Notes: generated from the letters alone by a model not told the origin. 64,000 bases of DNA from Amycolatopsis orientalis DSM 40040 = KCTC 9412 (GCF_000478275.1 NZ_ASJB01000061.1:62001-126000); one strand, 5' to 3'; counted from the stretch's first letter, positions 25,038 through 34,089 are shown. Numbers and translations: made by a program.

Positions 25038-26546
25038 TCAGCTGTTGCGCGGGAACCCGAGGTTCACTCCGCCCTGCGAAGGATCCGGCCACCGCGAAGT
25101 GACCACCTTCGTGCGCGTGAAGAAGTGGAAGCCCTCCGGCCCGTAGGCGTGGGTGTCGCCGAACAGCGAGTCCTTCCAGCCACCGAAGGAGTAGTAGCCG
25201 ACCGGCACTGGGATGGGCACGTTCACGCCGACCATCCCGACCTCGACCTCGTTCTGGAACCGCCGCGCGGCCCGCCCGTCGTTGGTGAAGATCGCGGTGC
25301 CGTTGCCGTAGGCGTTGGCGTTGACCAGCTCCAGTGCCGCGTCGTAGCCCTCGGCGCGGGTGACCGAAAGGACCGGTCCGAAGATCTCGTCGGTGTAGAC
25401 CGGCATCTCCGGGGTCACGTGGTCGAACAGGGTCGGGCCGAGCCAGAACCCGCCGTCCTCGCCGTCGACCTCGACGCCCCGTCCGTCGACGACGAGCCGG
25501 GCGCCCGCCTCGACCCCCGCTTCCACATAGGACTCGACGCGTTCGTGGTGCGCGGCGGTGACGAGCGGCCCCATCTCCGACGTCGGCCGCCTGCCGTCGC
25601 CGACGCGCAGGCGCGTGATCCGCTCGGCGATCTTCGCGACCAGCTCGTCGCCGACCGGGTCGACCGCGACCACGACCGACACCGCCATGCACCGCTCCCC
25701 CGCCGACCCGAAGCCCGCGGAGACGGCCGCGTCGGCGGCGAGGTCGAGGTCGGCGTCCGGGAGGACGACCATGTGGTTCTTCGCGCCGCCGAGGGCCTGC
25801 ACGCGTTTCCCGTGCCTGGTCCCGGTTTCGTAGACGTACTTCGCGATCGGCGTGGACCCGACGAACGAGATCGCCTTGACGTCGCGGTGTTCCAGCAACC
25901 CGTCGACCGCGACCTTGTCCCCGTGCAGGACGTTGAGGACGCCCTCGGGAAGACCCGCTTCGGCGAACAGTTCCGCGATGAACACCGCCGCGGACGGATC
26001 CTTCTCACTCGGCTTGAGCACGACGGTGTTGCCGCAGGCGAGCGCGTTGGGCACGAACCACAGCGGGACCATGGCCGGGAAGTTGAACGGCGAGATCACG
26101 CCGACGACGCCCAGCGGCTGGGCGATCGAGTAGACGTCGACGCCGGTGGAGGCGTTCTCGCTGAAGCCGCCCTTGAGCATTTGCGCCGCGCCACAGGCGA
26201 ACTCGACGTTCTCGATGGCGCGCGCGATCTCACCCGCGGCGTCGGATTCGACCTTGCCGTGCTCGCTGGTGACGATCTTCGCCAGCTCGTCACGCCGGGC
26301 CGAGAGCAGCTCACGGAAGGCGAACAACACCCGCGTCCGCCCGGCCAGCGACGTCCCGCGCCAGCCCGGGAGCGCCCGGGACGCGGCCGCGACGGCGGTG
26401 TCGACGTCGTCCTGCGCCGCGAAGGCGACCTTCGCCCGCACCTGACCGGTGGCCGGATCGAACACGTCGCCGGACCGTTCGCTCACGCCCTCGAACGGTT
26501 TGCCGTCTATCCAGTGGTTGATGCGGTCGGTGATGCGGTCGGCCAC
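25038..26546 (-). CDS. mmsA: CoA-acylating methylmalonate-semialdehyde dehydrogenase
   Basis: 502 residues. Oxidises (methyl)malonate semialdehyde with NAD and CoA to propionyl- or acetyl-CoA, closing valine, inositol or beta-alanine/pyrimidine breakdown. Family marks: TDRINHWIDGKPFEG start, GVISPFNFPAMVPLWF, LGGAKNHMVVLPDAD, and the catalytic loop with AGERCMAVS. GTG 26546 is chosen for its AGGAGG 9 bases upstream; the longer frame has no ribosome site. It is divergent from a PucR regulator. With the pyrimidine operon at 32.5-37 kb it would supply the last step for beta-alanine carbon. Confidence 0.93.
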   Translation of the reverse strand: MADRITDRINHWIDGKPFEGVSERSGDVFDPATGQVRAKVAFAAQDDVDTAVAAASRALPGWRGTSLAGRTRVLFAFRELLSARRDELAKIVTSEHGKVESDAAGEIARAIENVEFACGAAQMLKGGFSENASTGVDVYSIAQPLGVVGVISPFNFPAMVPLWFVPNALACGNTVVLKPSEKDPSAAVFIAELFAEAGLPEGVLNVLHGDKVAVDGLLEHRDVKAISFVGSTPIAKYVYETGTRHGKRVQALGGAKNHMVVLPDADLDLAADAAVSAGFGSAGERCMAVSVVVAVDPVGDELVAKIAERITRLRVGDGRRPTSEMGPLVTAAHHERVESYVEAGVEAGARLVVDGRGVEVDGEDGGFWLGPTLFDHVTPEMPVYTDEIFGPVLSVTRAEGYDAALELVNANAYGNGTAIFTNDGRAARRFQNEVEVGMVGVNVPIPVPVGYYSFGGWKDSLFGDTHAYGPEGFHFFTRTKVVTSRWPDPSQGGVNLGFPRNS

Positions 26547-26650
26547 GGGTTCTGTCCTCCTGATCGCCGGATGCCTGCTCCGGTCGAGTCTGGGTGCGCG
26601 CGCCACACCGACGCCATCGGCAACGTGTACGGACTCCCGGTCCCGGCCGT

Positions 26651-26658
26651 ACAGTCTG
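26651..26658. promoter_or_regulatory. ACAGTCTG motif in the pucR-mmsA divergent promoter
   Basis: The 143-base gap between mmsA and pucR contains ACAGTCTG. It overlaps the right half of a GTACGG-N14-CCGTAC inverted repeat (26627-26652). The same octamer occurs twice upstream of the NCS1 transporter gene, making it a candidate PucR binding element. Confidence 0.35.
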
Positions 26659-26689
26659 TCTCTCTGCGTTCCGACCAGGTGGGAGGCCG

Positions 26690-28312
26690 ATGTACCCGAC
26701 CGTCGCCGAGGTGCTCGCGCTGCCGGTGCTGCGTCAGGGCAGGCCCCATGTGGTGGCGGGTGCCGCCGGGCTGGACGCGCCGGTCCGCTGGGCGCATGTC
26801 GCCGAGGTCGCGGACATCGCGCCCCTGCTGCGGGGCGGGGAACTCGTGCTCACCACCGGGGTCGCGCTGCCCGATGACGGCGCCGCGCTCGCCAGGTACG
26901 TCGCCGACCTGGCCGGGGTCGGGGTCGCCGGGGTGATCGTCGAACTGGTCCGTCATTGGAGTGACAAGCTCCCGTCCGCGCTGGTCGACGCCGCGGACCA
27001 CCATGGCGTTCCGCTGGTGACCCTGTCGCGGGAAACCCGGTTCGTGTCGGTCACCGAGGCGGTGAACGGGCTGATCGTGGACGCCCAGGTCGACGAACTC
27101 CGGGCGGCGGAACGCGTCCACGAGACCTTCACCGCGCTGACGGTCGCCGGCGCCGAGCCGGGCGACATCCTGCGCGAGGTCGCGCGGCTCACCGAGCATC
27201 CCGTCGTGCTGGAGACGCTGTCGCACGAGGTCCTCGCCTACGACACGGCGGGCACCGACCCCGCCGAACTCCTGCCCGGCTGGCCCTCGCGGTCGCGACC
27301 GGTGCAGGTCGGCGAGCGGACCGGTTTCCACCCCGGCGCGGGCTGGCTGGTCACCGTGGTCGGCGCGCGCGGGCACGACTGGGGGCGGCTCGTCCTCGTC
27401 TGCGGGGATCCGCCGCCGCGGCGGCATGTCGTGGTCGCCGAACGCGCCGCGTCCGCGCTCGCGGTCCACCGGCTGGTCGCCAAGGACACCGACGGCCTGG
27501 AACGCCAGGCGCACCGGGCGATCCTCACCGAACTGCTGGCGAATCCGGTGCCCCCGGCCGAACTCACCGCGCGGGCCTCCGCGCTGGGTGTGCCGCTGAC
27601 GGGACGGCTGCTGGTCGGGGTCGCCGTCCGCCCCCGGATCACCGAGACCGCCAGGACCGCCCAGTCGACCCCGGTGCTGCTGAGGGAATTCGCCGAGGCG
27701 ACCGCGCTCGCCGCGCGGCGGGCGAAGGTGTCCGCGCTGGTGGCCGCCGACGACACCCTGGTCCGCGCGCTGATCGCGCTCTCGCCGGAGGCGGGGGTGG
27801 ACGCGGTCCTGCGACGGCTGGCCACAGACGTCCACGAGGCCCGCTCCGGCGCGCCCGCCGTGGTCGCGGTGGGGACCACGGGCACCGGACCGGCCGAGGC
27901 ACGCCGCACCCTCGTCGAAGCCGCGCAGGTCGCGGCCGCCGCACTGACCGGGAACGCCGAGCGCCTGGTCCACCGGCTCGACGACGTCCGGTTGCGGGGG
28001 CTCCTGCATCTGCTGGCGGGCGACGAACGGCTCACCGCGTTCGCCGCGCGGGAACTCGGCCCGCTGCTGAGCCGCGACGCCGCACAGGGCAGCAGACTCG
28101 TTCAGGCGTTGAGGCATTACTGCGAGCACGGCGGCAACAAATCGGCGGCCGCGGCGGCCGCGCACACCTCCCGCACCGCCTACTACCAGCAGCTCGCCCG
28201 GATCGAGCAGGTGCTCGGGGTCCGGCTGGAGGATCCGGAGTCGATGCTCTCCTTGTACGTCGCCCTGCTCGCCCACGACATCCGAGCAGCCGACGACCAC
28301 ACGTCCGGGTGA
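26690..28312 (+). CDS. PucR-family transcriptional regulator
   Basis: 540 residues. An N-terminal PucR domain (MYPTVAEVLALPVLRQGRPHVVAG ... LVTLSRETRF) precedes a GGDEF-like middle region and a C-terminal PucR-type HTH (LRHYCEHGGNKSAAAAAAHTSRTAYYQQLARIEQVLG). GGGAGG lies just before ATG 26690. PucR-like regulators control purine, pyrimidine or amine catabolism. Divergence from mmsA and proximity to a hydantoinase operon suggest it governs both. Likely activator; ligand unknown. Confidence 0.9.
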   Translation: MYPTVAEVLALPVLRQGRPHVVAGAAGLDAPVRWAHVAEVADIAPLLRGGELVLTTGVALPDDGAALARYVADLAGVGVAGVIVELVRHWSDKLPSALVDAADHHGVPLVTLSRETRFVSVTEAVNGLIVDAQVDELRAAERVHETFTALTVAGAEPGDILREVARLTEHPVVLETLSHEVLAYDTAGTDPAELLPGWPSRSRPVQVGERTGFHPGAGWLVTVVGARGHDWGRLVLVCGDPPPRRHVVVAERAASALAVHRLVAKDTDGLERQAHRAILTELLANPVPPAELTARASALGVPLTGRLLVGVAVRPRITETARTAQSTPVLLREFAEATALAARRAKVSALVAADDTLVRALIALSPEAGVDAVLRRLATDVHEARSGAPAVVAVGTTGTGPAEARRTLVEAAQVAAAALTGNAERLVHRLDDVRLRGLLHLLAGDERLTAFAARELGPLLSRDAAQGSRLVQALRHYCEHGGNKSAAAAAAHTSRTAYYQQLARIEQVLGVRLEDPESMLSLYVALLAHDIRAADDHTSG

Positions 28313-28371
28313 GTGAATCTCACCCGAGCGTGGAACACAGTGACCGGGTCACGTCAGCCGATAGGGTTGAT

Positions 28372-28737
28372 ATGGCTTTCTTCGAACCGATCGGCGCCTG
28401 CGTGCTCGCGCTGGCCTGCATGGCCCCCGCGCAACCGGCCGAATCCACGTTCCAGCTGACCAGCCACCACACCAACGGCCGGATCGGCACCGTCTCCCTC
28501 ACCTGCCAGCCCACCGGCGGCTCACACCCGAAGCGCGGCAAAGCCTGCGCCAGTCTGTCCAAAGTGGACGGTAAGTTCGACAAGCTGAGCGGGGAACCGC
28601 GGACCTGCACACTGGAGTACGCCCCGGTGGACGTCTCCGCGGTCGGCAAGTGGCGCGGTGAGCCGGTCACCTTCCGCACGTCCTACCCGAACCCCTGTGT
28701 CGCCGACGCCGAATCCGACGGCATCTTCTCCTTCTGA
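28372..28737 (+). CDS. Subtilisin-inhibitor-like (SSI) secreted protease inhibitor
   Basis: 121 residues. A signal peptide (MAFFEPIGACVLALACMAPAQPA) precedes an SSI fold with its four conserved Cys, in TVSLTCQPTGGSHP, GKACASL, RTCTLEY and NPCV. The block GKWRGEPVTFRTSYPNPC is the family end pattern. It would bind secreted subtilisin-like proteases. ATG 28372 is used; a longer frame from 28309 overlaps pucR and would bury the signal peptide. Monocistronic, followed by two hairpins. Confidence 0.88.
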   Translation: MAFFEPIGACVLALACMAPAQPAESTFQLTSHHTNGRIGTVSLTCQPTGGSHPKRGKACASLSKVDGKFDKLSGEPRTCTLEYAPVDVSAVGKWRGEPVTFRTSYPNPCVADAESDGIFSF

Positions 28738-28752
28738 CCGCCAAGGACAGGT

Positions 28753-28787
28753 GACCGCCGGGCCTCCCCCTCGGTGGCCCGGCGGTC
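28753..28787. terminator. Hairpin after the SSI gene
   Basis: GACCGCCGGGCC (28753-28764) pairs perfectly with GGCCCGGCGGTC (28776-28787) across an 11-base loop, starting 16 bases after the SSI stop. Probable factor-independent-like terminator without a U-run. Confidence 0.7.
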
Positions 28788-28803
28788 GCCGCCGTTCACC
28801 GCC

Positions 28804-28841
28804 GCCTTGATCGCCCTCACCCCCAGGAGGGCGATCAAGGC
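28804..28841. terminator. Second hairpin, shared by convergent genes
   Basis: GCCTTGATCGCCCTC (28804-28818) pairs perfectly with 28827-28841 across an 8-base loop. It lies between the SSI gene (+) and the DUF4173-type gene (-), so it can stop both transcripts. Confidence 0.75.
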
Positions 28842-28855
28842 CGTGGTGCCACGGC

Positions 28856-30430
28856 TCAGCGACGGGCCGGGTAAGGGCATCTCGCCCCGTCCGCTGTGGC
28901 AACGGGGGTCTGACGCGCGAGGGCCCGGCTCAGGTTCCATTCACGCCAATCATCTTCCGAGATGCCCATCACGACCGGTCCGAGCACACAGGACCGCAGC
29001 GGCTCCGGGAGCCGGTCCGCCGCGGGGACGACGTCGGCGGAAAACCTCGACAGGTAACCGGTGTCGAGGGTCTTGCCCGCCGCGATCCGGTCGATGTTGC
29101 GGTCGGCGATGAACCGTTCCGGATCCAGGACGGCCAGTCCCAGCAGGGCCGCGACGGCGGCGCCGATGGCCGCACGCGGCAGCCACGCCGAGCGCAGCGG
29201 GACCAGAGAACCCAGGATCAGCAGGAAGATCAGGCCGATCCAGAGTTCGCAGACCTCGACCAGCAGCCGCAGCACGGTGAACCCGTACGCCTGCTGATAT
29301 GTCCACATGCGACTCAACGCCGACGCGACCAGCACCAGGCTGAGCACGCTCAGCACGCCGAGCAGCCCGCGCTGCCACGCGCGGTCGGCCTTCGAAGACC
29401 TCGGCGCCCACCGCAGTGCCGCCGCGACCAGCAGCAGGGTCAGGACGGTGATGGCGGAAAGCTGCCAGAACCCGCTCCTGGCGTATTCGGCCGCGGTCAG
29501 GCCACTCGTGCGCAGGACGTACTCGGTGCCGCCGAACAGCACGACCAGGCGCACCGCGACGAAACTCGCGAACAGCAGCACGAGTACACCGAGCGGCAAT
29601 GCCCATTCGAGCCGGTGTGCCAGTCGTCTGCGCGGAGCGTCGTCGTCGGCGGGCAGGGGCGGCGCCGCGAGGAGATAGCACGCGCCGATGACGGCGAACG
29701 CGGCCACGGTGAAGAGGAAACCCCAGCGCACGAACGTTTCCGGGTTCAGCTCGGGGATCACCGCGTCGACGACGTTCGCGAACGCGGCGTCGGCACCGCG
29801 CAGCAGCGGGACGAACACCAGCAGCAGCCCGGCGCTGGCCAGTACCGGCACCAGGAACCTCGGCCTGCCACGGCTTTCCGGCTTCTTGGCCAGTTTCCCG
29901 AGCCCGCGCCCGATCCACGGGATCGCGAGCAGTGCTTCGATCGGCACCGCGAAGACGTCGTAGATGATGGTGTTCACCGTGCGCTTCCCGACCACCGCGA
30001 GGGATCCCGCGACGCACGCGGCCAGGACGCACAACACGTTCAGCCACGTCGACGCGCGGAACATGCCGACCGCGAGCAGTCCGAGCGCGGCCACCGCCCA
30101 CAACACGCTGGCCAGGCCGAAATGCGGCTCGGCGGTACCGCGGGCCCGCTTGTCGGCGAAGTAGACGGCCACCGCGAAGGCGAGTCCGGCCACGAACCAG
30201 CCGACGCCGGGATCGTCCGGCAGGGTGACGGCGGCGATCAGCCCTGCCGCGACCGCCGCGGGCAGGACCGAACCGGGCAGCGGGACGATCGCGGACTTCG
30301 GCGGGACCCGTGGCCGCATCAGCACCGGGATCGGCGGCGCGGGCGGCAACGTGGCCGTCGCCCCTGTCGCCGGGGGCGACGCGTGCGCCTGCCTGTCCTC
30401 TTTGTTTTCGCTCATCGAATCCTCGCTCAT
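28856..30430 (-). CDS. DUF4153/DUF4173-type multi-pass membrane protein
   Basis: About 524 residues: a Pro-rich cytoplasmic start, about 12 transmembrane helices, and the family stretch EYARSGFWQLSAITVLTLLL with SRMWTYQQAYGFTVLRLLVEV. A C-terminal soluble tail of about 90 residues ends in CPYPARR. ATG 30430 follows GGAGG by 5 bases; ATG 30415 is also possible because of a 15-base duplication. It lies downstream of an OmpR-type two-component system, separated by a hairpin. Function unknown. Confidence 0.8.
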   Translation of the reverse strand: MSEDSMSENKEDRQAHASPPATGATATLPPAPPIPVLMRPRVPPKSAIVPLPGSVLPAAVAAGLIAAVTLPDDPGVGWFVAGLAFAVAVYFADKRARGTAEPHFGLASVLWAVAALGLLAVGMFRASTWLNVLCVLAACVAGSLAVVGKRTVNTIIYDVFAVPIEALLAIPWIGRGLGKLAKKPESRGRPRFLVPVLASAGLLLVFVPLLRGADAAFANVVDAVIPELNPETFVRWGFLFTVAAFAVIGACYLLAAPPLPADDDAPRRRLAHRLEWALPLGVLVLLFASFVAVRLVVLFGGTEYVLRTSGLTAAEYARSGFWQLSAITVLTLLLVAAALRWAPRSSKADRAWQRGLLGVLSVLSLVLVASALSRMWTYQQAYGFTVLRLLVEVCELWIGLIFLLILGSLVPLRSAWLPRAAIGAAVAALLGLAVLDPERFIADRNIDRIAAGKTLDTGYLSRFSADVVPAADRLPEPLRSCVLGPVVMGISEDDWREWNLSRALARQTPVATADGARCPYPARR

Positions 30431-30439
30431 CGAATCCTC
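30410..30439 (-). repeat. 15-bp tandem duplication carrying ribosome site and start codon
   Basis: On the minus strand GAGGATTCGATGAGC is repeated exactly twice (30439-30425, 30424-30410). Each copy holds a GAGG, a 5-base spacer and an in-frame ATG, so the membrane protein has two stacked start sites giving products that differ by MSEDS. Confidence 0.85.
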
Positions 30440-30474
30440 CAGTTTGCGAAAGCACATTCCGTGGCGGGCGAGGA

Positions 30475-30559
30475 GGGGCTGAAGGGGCCCTTCGCCTCAT
30501 CTCATGCGGTGAAGGACGCTTTCGCCCCATCGCATGCGGCGAAAGTCCCCTTCAGCCCC
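30475..30559. terminator. 85-bp hairpin element (related to 4903-4975)
   Basis: Arms GGGGCTGAAGGGGCCCTTCGCC-type (30475-30496) and 30538-30559 match at 20 of 22 positions. They enclose a CATGCGGTGAAGGACGCTTTCG core also found, reversed, at 4903-4975. It begins at the sensor-kinase stop codon and precedes the DUF4173 gene. Confidence 0.7.
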
Positions 30560-31596
30560 TAAGGAACGGGGATCACGACGCGGATGACGCAACCCGGCCG
30601 GGCTTCGGGGCTGACGACGGCGATGCTGCCGTCGTGCAGATCGACCACCCACCGGGCGATCGCGAGGCCGAGACCGGTGCCCCCGCCGCCTGCCCGCTCA
30701 CCGCGGGTGAACCGTTCGAACACGCTGTCCCGCTCCCCCGGCGGGATCCCGGGGCCCTCGTCCTCGACCTCGATGACGACGTCGGCCTCCCGCGCCTCCG
30801 CCCGCACCCGGACCTCGCCGCCGGACGGCCCGTGCCGGACCGCGTTGTCGAGGAGGTTCACCACGACCTGGTAGAGCCGGCCGCGATCGGCGACGGCCAT
30901 CGCGCCGGGCGGCTGGACGTCGACGGCGAACCGCACTCCCCGGCCGGTCGCGGCCGCGGTCACCCCCGCCTCGGCGGCGACCTCCTCCAAAAGCAGTTCG
31001 AGGTCGAACTCCTCCAGCTGCAACGGGAACGCCCCCGCGTCGATCCGGGAAAGATCGAGCAGTTCGGAGACCAGCCTGCCGAGCCGTTCCGTCTGCTGCA
31101 GCGCGGTCTTCAAGGTCGCCGGATCGGGTTTGGCGACCCCGTCGACCAGGTTCTCCAGCACCCCGTTCAGCGCGGTGATCGGCGTGCGCAGTTCGTGGGA
31201 GACGTTCGCGATGAGTTCGCGCCGCCGCTGGTCGGCGACTTCGAGGTCGGCCGCCATCTGGTTGAAGGCGTGCGCCAGTTCGCCGACCTCGTCGCGCGCG
31301 GTCGCCCGGACCCGCCGGGTGTAGTCGCCCTTGGCCATCGCCCTGGCGGCGGCGGTCATCTCCCGCAGCGGCCGGGTCATCCCGTGCGCCAGGATCTGCG
31401 AGGTGACCACCGCGAGCACCATCGCGGCCATCGTGGTCCTCGGCGGCAGCCAGCCGATCTGCCAGTTGAAGAAGGCGAACGCGATGCCACCCGAGGACAC
31501 CAGCAGGATCGCGAGCTTGAGCTTGATGGAGCGGACCGGGTCGAGCGGTCTCGGGAGCGCGTCGACGATCCTGCCGAACAGCGGGCGCGGCTTCAC
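30559..31596 (-). CDS. OmpR-partner sensor histidine kinase
   Basis: 345 residues. Two transmembrane segments with almost no extracellular loop (about 25-70), a HAMP linker (GMTRPLREMTAAARAMAKGDY), HisKA with NVSHELRTPITAL (phospho-His), and a HATPase with NLLDNAVRHGP, EDEGPGIPP and GTGLGLAIARWV. GTG start 31596 overlaps the response-regulator stop (GTGA). The short sensor part suggests detection of an intramembrane or envelope signal. Confidence 0.93.
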   Translation of the reverse strand: MKPRPLFGRIVDALPRPLDPVRSIKLKLAILLVSSGGIAFAFFNWQIGWLPPRTTMAAMVLAVVTSQILAHGMTRPLREMTAAARAMAKGDYTRRVRATARDEVGELAHAFNQMAADLEVADQRRRELIANVSHELRTPITALNGVLENLVDGVAKPDPATLKTALQQTERLGRLVSELLDLSRIDAGAFPLQLEEFDLELLLEEVAAEAGVTAAATGRGVRFAVDVQPPGAMAVADRGRLYQVVVNLLDNAVRHGPSGGEVRVRAEAREADVVIEVEDEGPGIPPGERDSVFERFTRGERAGGGGTGLGLAIARWVVDLHDGSIAVVSPEARPGCVIRVVIPVP

Positions 31597-32297
31597 GAGC
31601 CCACCTCCAGGGCGTACCCGACGCCGTGCACGGTGCGGATGAGGTCCGCGCCGAGTTTCCGGCGCAGTGCCTTGATGTGACTGTCGACCGCGCGGGTGCC
31701 CGATCCGGTGCCGGCGACGTCCCAGTCCCAGACCTCGCTCAGCAACCGTTCCCTCGGCTGCACCGCCCTCGGCCGTTTCGCGAAGTGGACGAGCAGGTCG
31801 AACTCGATCGGCGTCAGCTGCGCGGGAGTGCCCGCCCGCGTGACCCGCCGTTCCTCGACGTCGATCTCCAGGTCGCCGAGCACGATCTTCATACCGGCTT
31901 CGCTCACGTCGGTCCGGGCCGACCGTTCGACGCGGCGCAGCAGCGCGTGCACCCTGGCCGAGAGCACCCGCATGGAGAACGGTTTGGTGAGGTAGTCGTC
32001 CGCGCCGACGCCGAGACCGATCAGCATGTCCGTCTCGTCCGACCGGGCGGTCAGCATCAGCACCGGGACCGGGCGGCGGGCCTGGATCCGGCGGCAGACC
32101 TCGAGCCCGTCGAACCCCGGCAGCATCACGTCCAGCACCACCAGGTCCGGTTCCCGCGCGGCGTCCACCTCGACGCCTGTCGGCCCGTCGTGCGCCAGGT
32201 CCACGGTGAAGCCCTCGGCCCGCAACCGCGCGGCGATGGCCTCGGCGATGGTCACGTCGTCCTCGACGACCAGCACCCGGCGTCCTCCCAGTTCCAT
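31593..32297 (-). CDS. OmpR/PhoB-family response regulator
   Basis: 234 residues (18 bases longer if the GTG at 32315 is used). The receiver has VVEDD, phospho-Asp in LVVLDVMLPGFDG and Lys in YLTKPFS. The winged-helix output domain ends RTVHGVGYALEVGS. Divergent from the NCS1 transporter operon with 200 bases between them; that does not by itself mean it controls the operon. Confidence 0.93.
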   Translation of the reverse strand: MELGGRRVLVVEDDVTIAEAIAARLRAEGFTVDLAHDGPTGVEVDAAREPDLVVLDVMLPGFDGLEVCRRIQARRPVPVLMLTARSDETDMLIGLGVGADDYLTKPFSMRVLSARVHALLRRVERSARTDVSEAGMKIVLGDLEIDVEERRVTRAGTPAQLTPIEFDLLVHFAKRPRAVQPRERLLSEVWDWDVAGTGSGTRAVDSHIKALRRKLGADLIRTVHGVGYALEVGS

Positions 32298-32438
32298 GGG
32301 GATGACTGTAAGCACCGGCCGTGGAGACCATCCGGGTGAACTGTGGAGATCCTGTGGAGATGTTTCGCCCCGATTGCCGGATTGCGACGGCTGTGTGTGT
32401 GACGCAGGTCATGCATCAGGGGCCGCCGAACGCAATCG

Positions 32439-32478
32439 ACAGTCTGCGCTCCGACGCCATCAACAGTGAACAGTCTGC
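32439..32478. promoter_or_regulatory. Two ACAGTCTGC direct repeats upstream of the NCS1 gene
   Basis: ACAGTCTGC at 32439-32447 and 32470-32478, 31 bases apart (about three helical turns, same face), 40-80 bases before the transporter ATG. The octamer ACAGTCTG is also in the pucR-mmsA gap. Candidate activator site. Confidence 0.4.
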
Positions 32479-32517
32479 CAGTCCCACCCGCGCGGCGCGG
32501 GCGAGCACGATTCCGCA

Positions 32518-34089
32518 ATGGAGCCGACGGCACGCGGAACACAGCTCGTGCATCCTGATGGCCGGGTAGAACTCGGCGAGGTCGAGTCCTTGAAGGACAG
32601 CCGCTTCTACAACGAGGAACTCGCCCCGGTCCCGGTGGAAAAACGGACCTGGACCACCTACAACTACTTCGCGCTGTGGATGGGGATGGCGCACAACATC
32701 CCCTCGTACGCGCTCGCCGCGTCCTTGATCGCGCTCGGCATGGACTGGATCCAGGCGCTGATGACGATCACCATCGGCAACCTGATCGTGCTCGCCCCGA
32801 TGCTGCTCAACAGCCACGCCGGGACGAAGTACGGCATCCCGTTCCCGGTGTTCGCCCGCGCCTTCTTCGGGATGCGCGGCGCGAACCTCGCGGCGCTGCT
32901 GCGGGCGTTCATCGCGTGCGGCTGGTTCGGCATCCAGACCTGGGTCGGCGGCGAGGCCGTCTACATCATCGTCGGACGGCTGGCGGGCTCCGGCTGGAAG
33001 GATTCCGCCGTCGTCCTCGGCCAGCACTGGACGCTGTGGCTTTCGTTCGGGCTGTTCTGGCTGTTCCAGATGCTTATCATCTGGCGCGGGATGGAGGCGG
33101 TGCGGAAGTTCGAGAACTGGACGGCGCCGCTGGTCTCGGTCGGCTTCCTGATCCTGCTCGGCTACGTGCTGGTCAAGGCGGGCGGACTCGGCCCGATCCT
33201 GTCCGAACCCGGGAAACTCGGCTGGGGCCCGGACTTCTGGAAGGTGTTCGCGCCCTCGCTGATGGCGATGATCGCGTTCTGGTCGACGCTTTCGCTCAAC
33301 ATGCCGGACTTCACCCGCTTCGGCGGCAGCCAGGGCAAGCAGGTCCGCGGCCAGATCCTCGGCCTGCCGACCACGATGACCTTCATCGCGATCGTGGCGA
33401 TCCTGACCACCTCCGGCGGCAGCGTCCTCTACGGCGAGCAGATCTGGGACCCGGCGAAACTGGCCGACCGGTTCGACTCGCCGATCGTGGTGGTGGTCGC
33501 GCTGATCGCGCTGGTGCTGGCGACCGTGTCGGCGAACCTCGCGGCCAACGTGGTCAGCCCGTCCTACGACTTCTCCAACGCGTTCCCGAAGAAGATCACC
33601 TTCGCCGTCGGCGGGCTGATCACCGGGATCATCGGCATCGTCATCCAGCCGTGGCGGCTCTACTCCGATCCGAACATCTACATCTTCGCGTGGCTCGGTT
33701 TCTACGGCGGTCTGCTCGGCGCGGTCGCCGGGGTGCTCGTCGCCGGGTACTGGGTGGTCAAACGCACCGAGCTGAACCTGCGGGACCTCTACGCCGAGCG
33801 CGGCGTCTACTGGTTCAACGGCGGCTGGAACTGGCGCGCGCTGGTCGCGACGCTGGTCGGCGCCGTGCTCGCGGTCGGCGGCGCGTACGGCGGGCCGTTC
33901 CCCGCCGACGGGCTGATCCCGTTCCTGAAACCGCTCTACGACTACAACTGGGTCGTCGGACTGGCGGGCGCCTTCGTCGTCTACCTGCTGCTGGCCCTGC
34001 CCGAGCACAAGCGCACCGCCTATACAGAGGAGGAAGCAAGTGAGCGACCTGGTCCGAGCCGGATTGATCCAGCAGCGGTGGACGGGTGA
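32518..34089 (+). CDS. NCS1-family nucleobase/hydantoin:cation symporter
   Basis: 523 residues, 12 transmembrane helices, with NCS1 marks: RTWTTYNYFALWMGMAHNIPSYALAAS at the first helix, CGWFGIQTWVGGEAVY, and NMPDFTRFG after helix 7. Close in type to the hydantoin/allantoin/uracil importers Mhp1 and PucI. No ribosome site is obvious before ATG 32518. It overlaps the next gene by 50 bases. It would bring in the substrate of the hydantoinase/dihydropyrimidinase downstream. Confidence 0.92.
   Translation: MEPTARGTQLVHPDGRVELGEVESLKDSRFYNEELAPVPVEKRTWTTYNYFALWMGMAHNIPSYALAASLIALGMDWIQALMTITIGNLIVLAPMLLNSHAGTKYGIPFPVFARAFFGMRGANLAALLRAFIACGWFGIQTWVGGEAVYIIVGRLAGSGWKDSAVVLGQHWTLWLSFGLFWLFQMLIIWRGMEAVRKFENWTAPLVSVGFLILLGYVLVKAGGLGPILSEPGKLGWGPDFWKVFAPSLMAMIAFWSTLSLNMPDFTRFGGSQGKQVRGQILGLPTTMTFIAIVAILTTSGGSVLYGEQIWDPAKLADRFDSPIVVVVALIALVLATVSANLAANVVSPSYDFSNAFPKKITFAVGGLITGIIGIVIQPWRLYSDPNIYIFAWLGFYGGLLGAVAGVLVAGYWVVKRTELNLRDLYAERGVYWFNGGWNWRALVATLVGAVLAVGGAYGGPFPADGLIPFLKPLYDYNWVVGLAGAFVVYLLLALPEHKRTAYTEEEASERPGPSRIDPAAVDG

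Noticed and set aside
26507..28300. 597-codon minus-strand frame opposite pucR
   Set aside because: Composition typical of an antisense shadow; PucR on the other strand has clear domains and a ribosome site.
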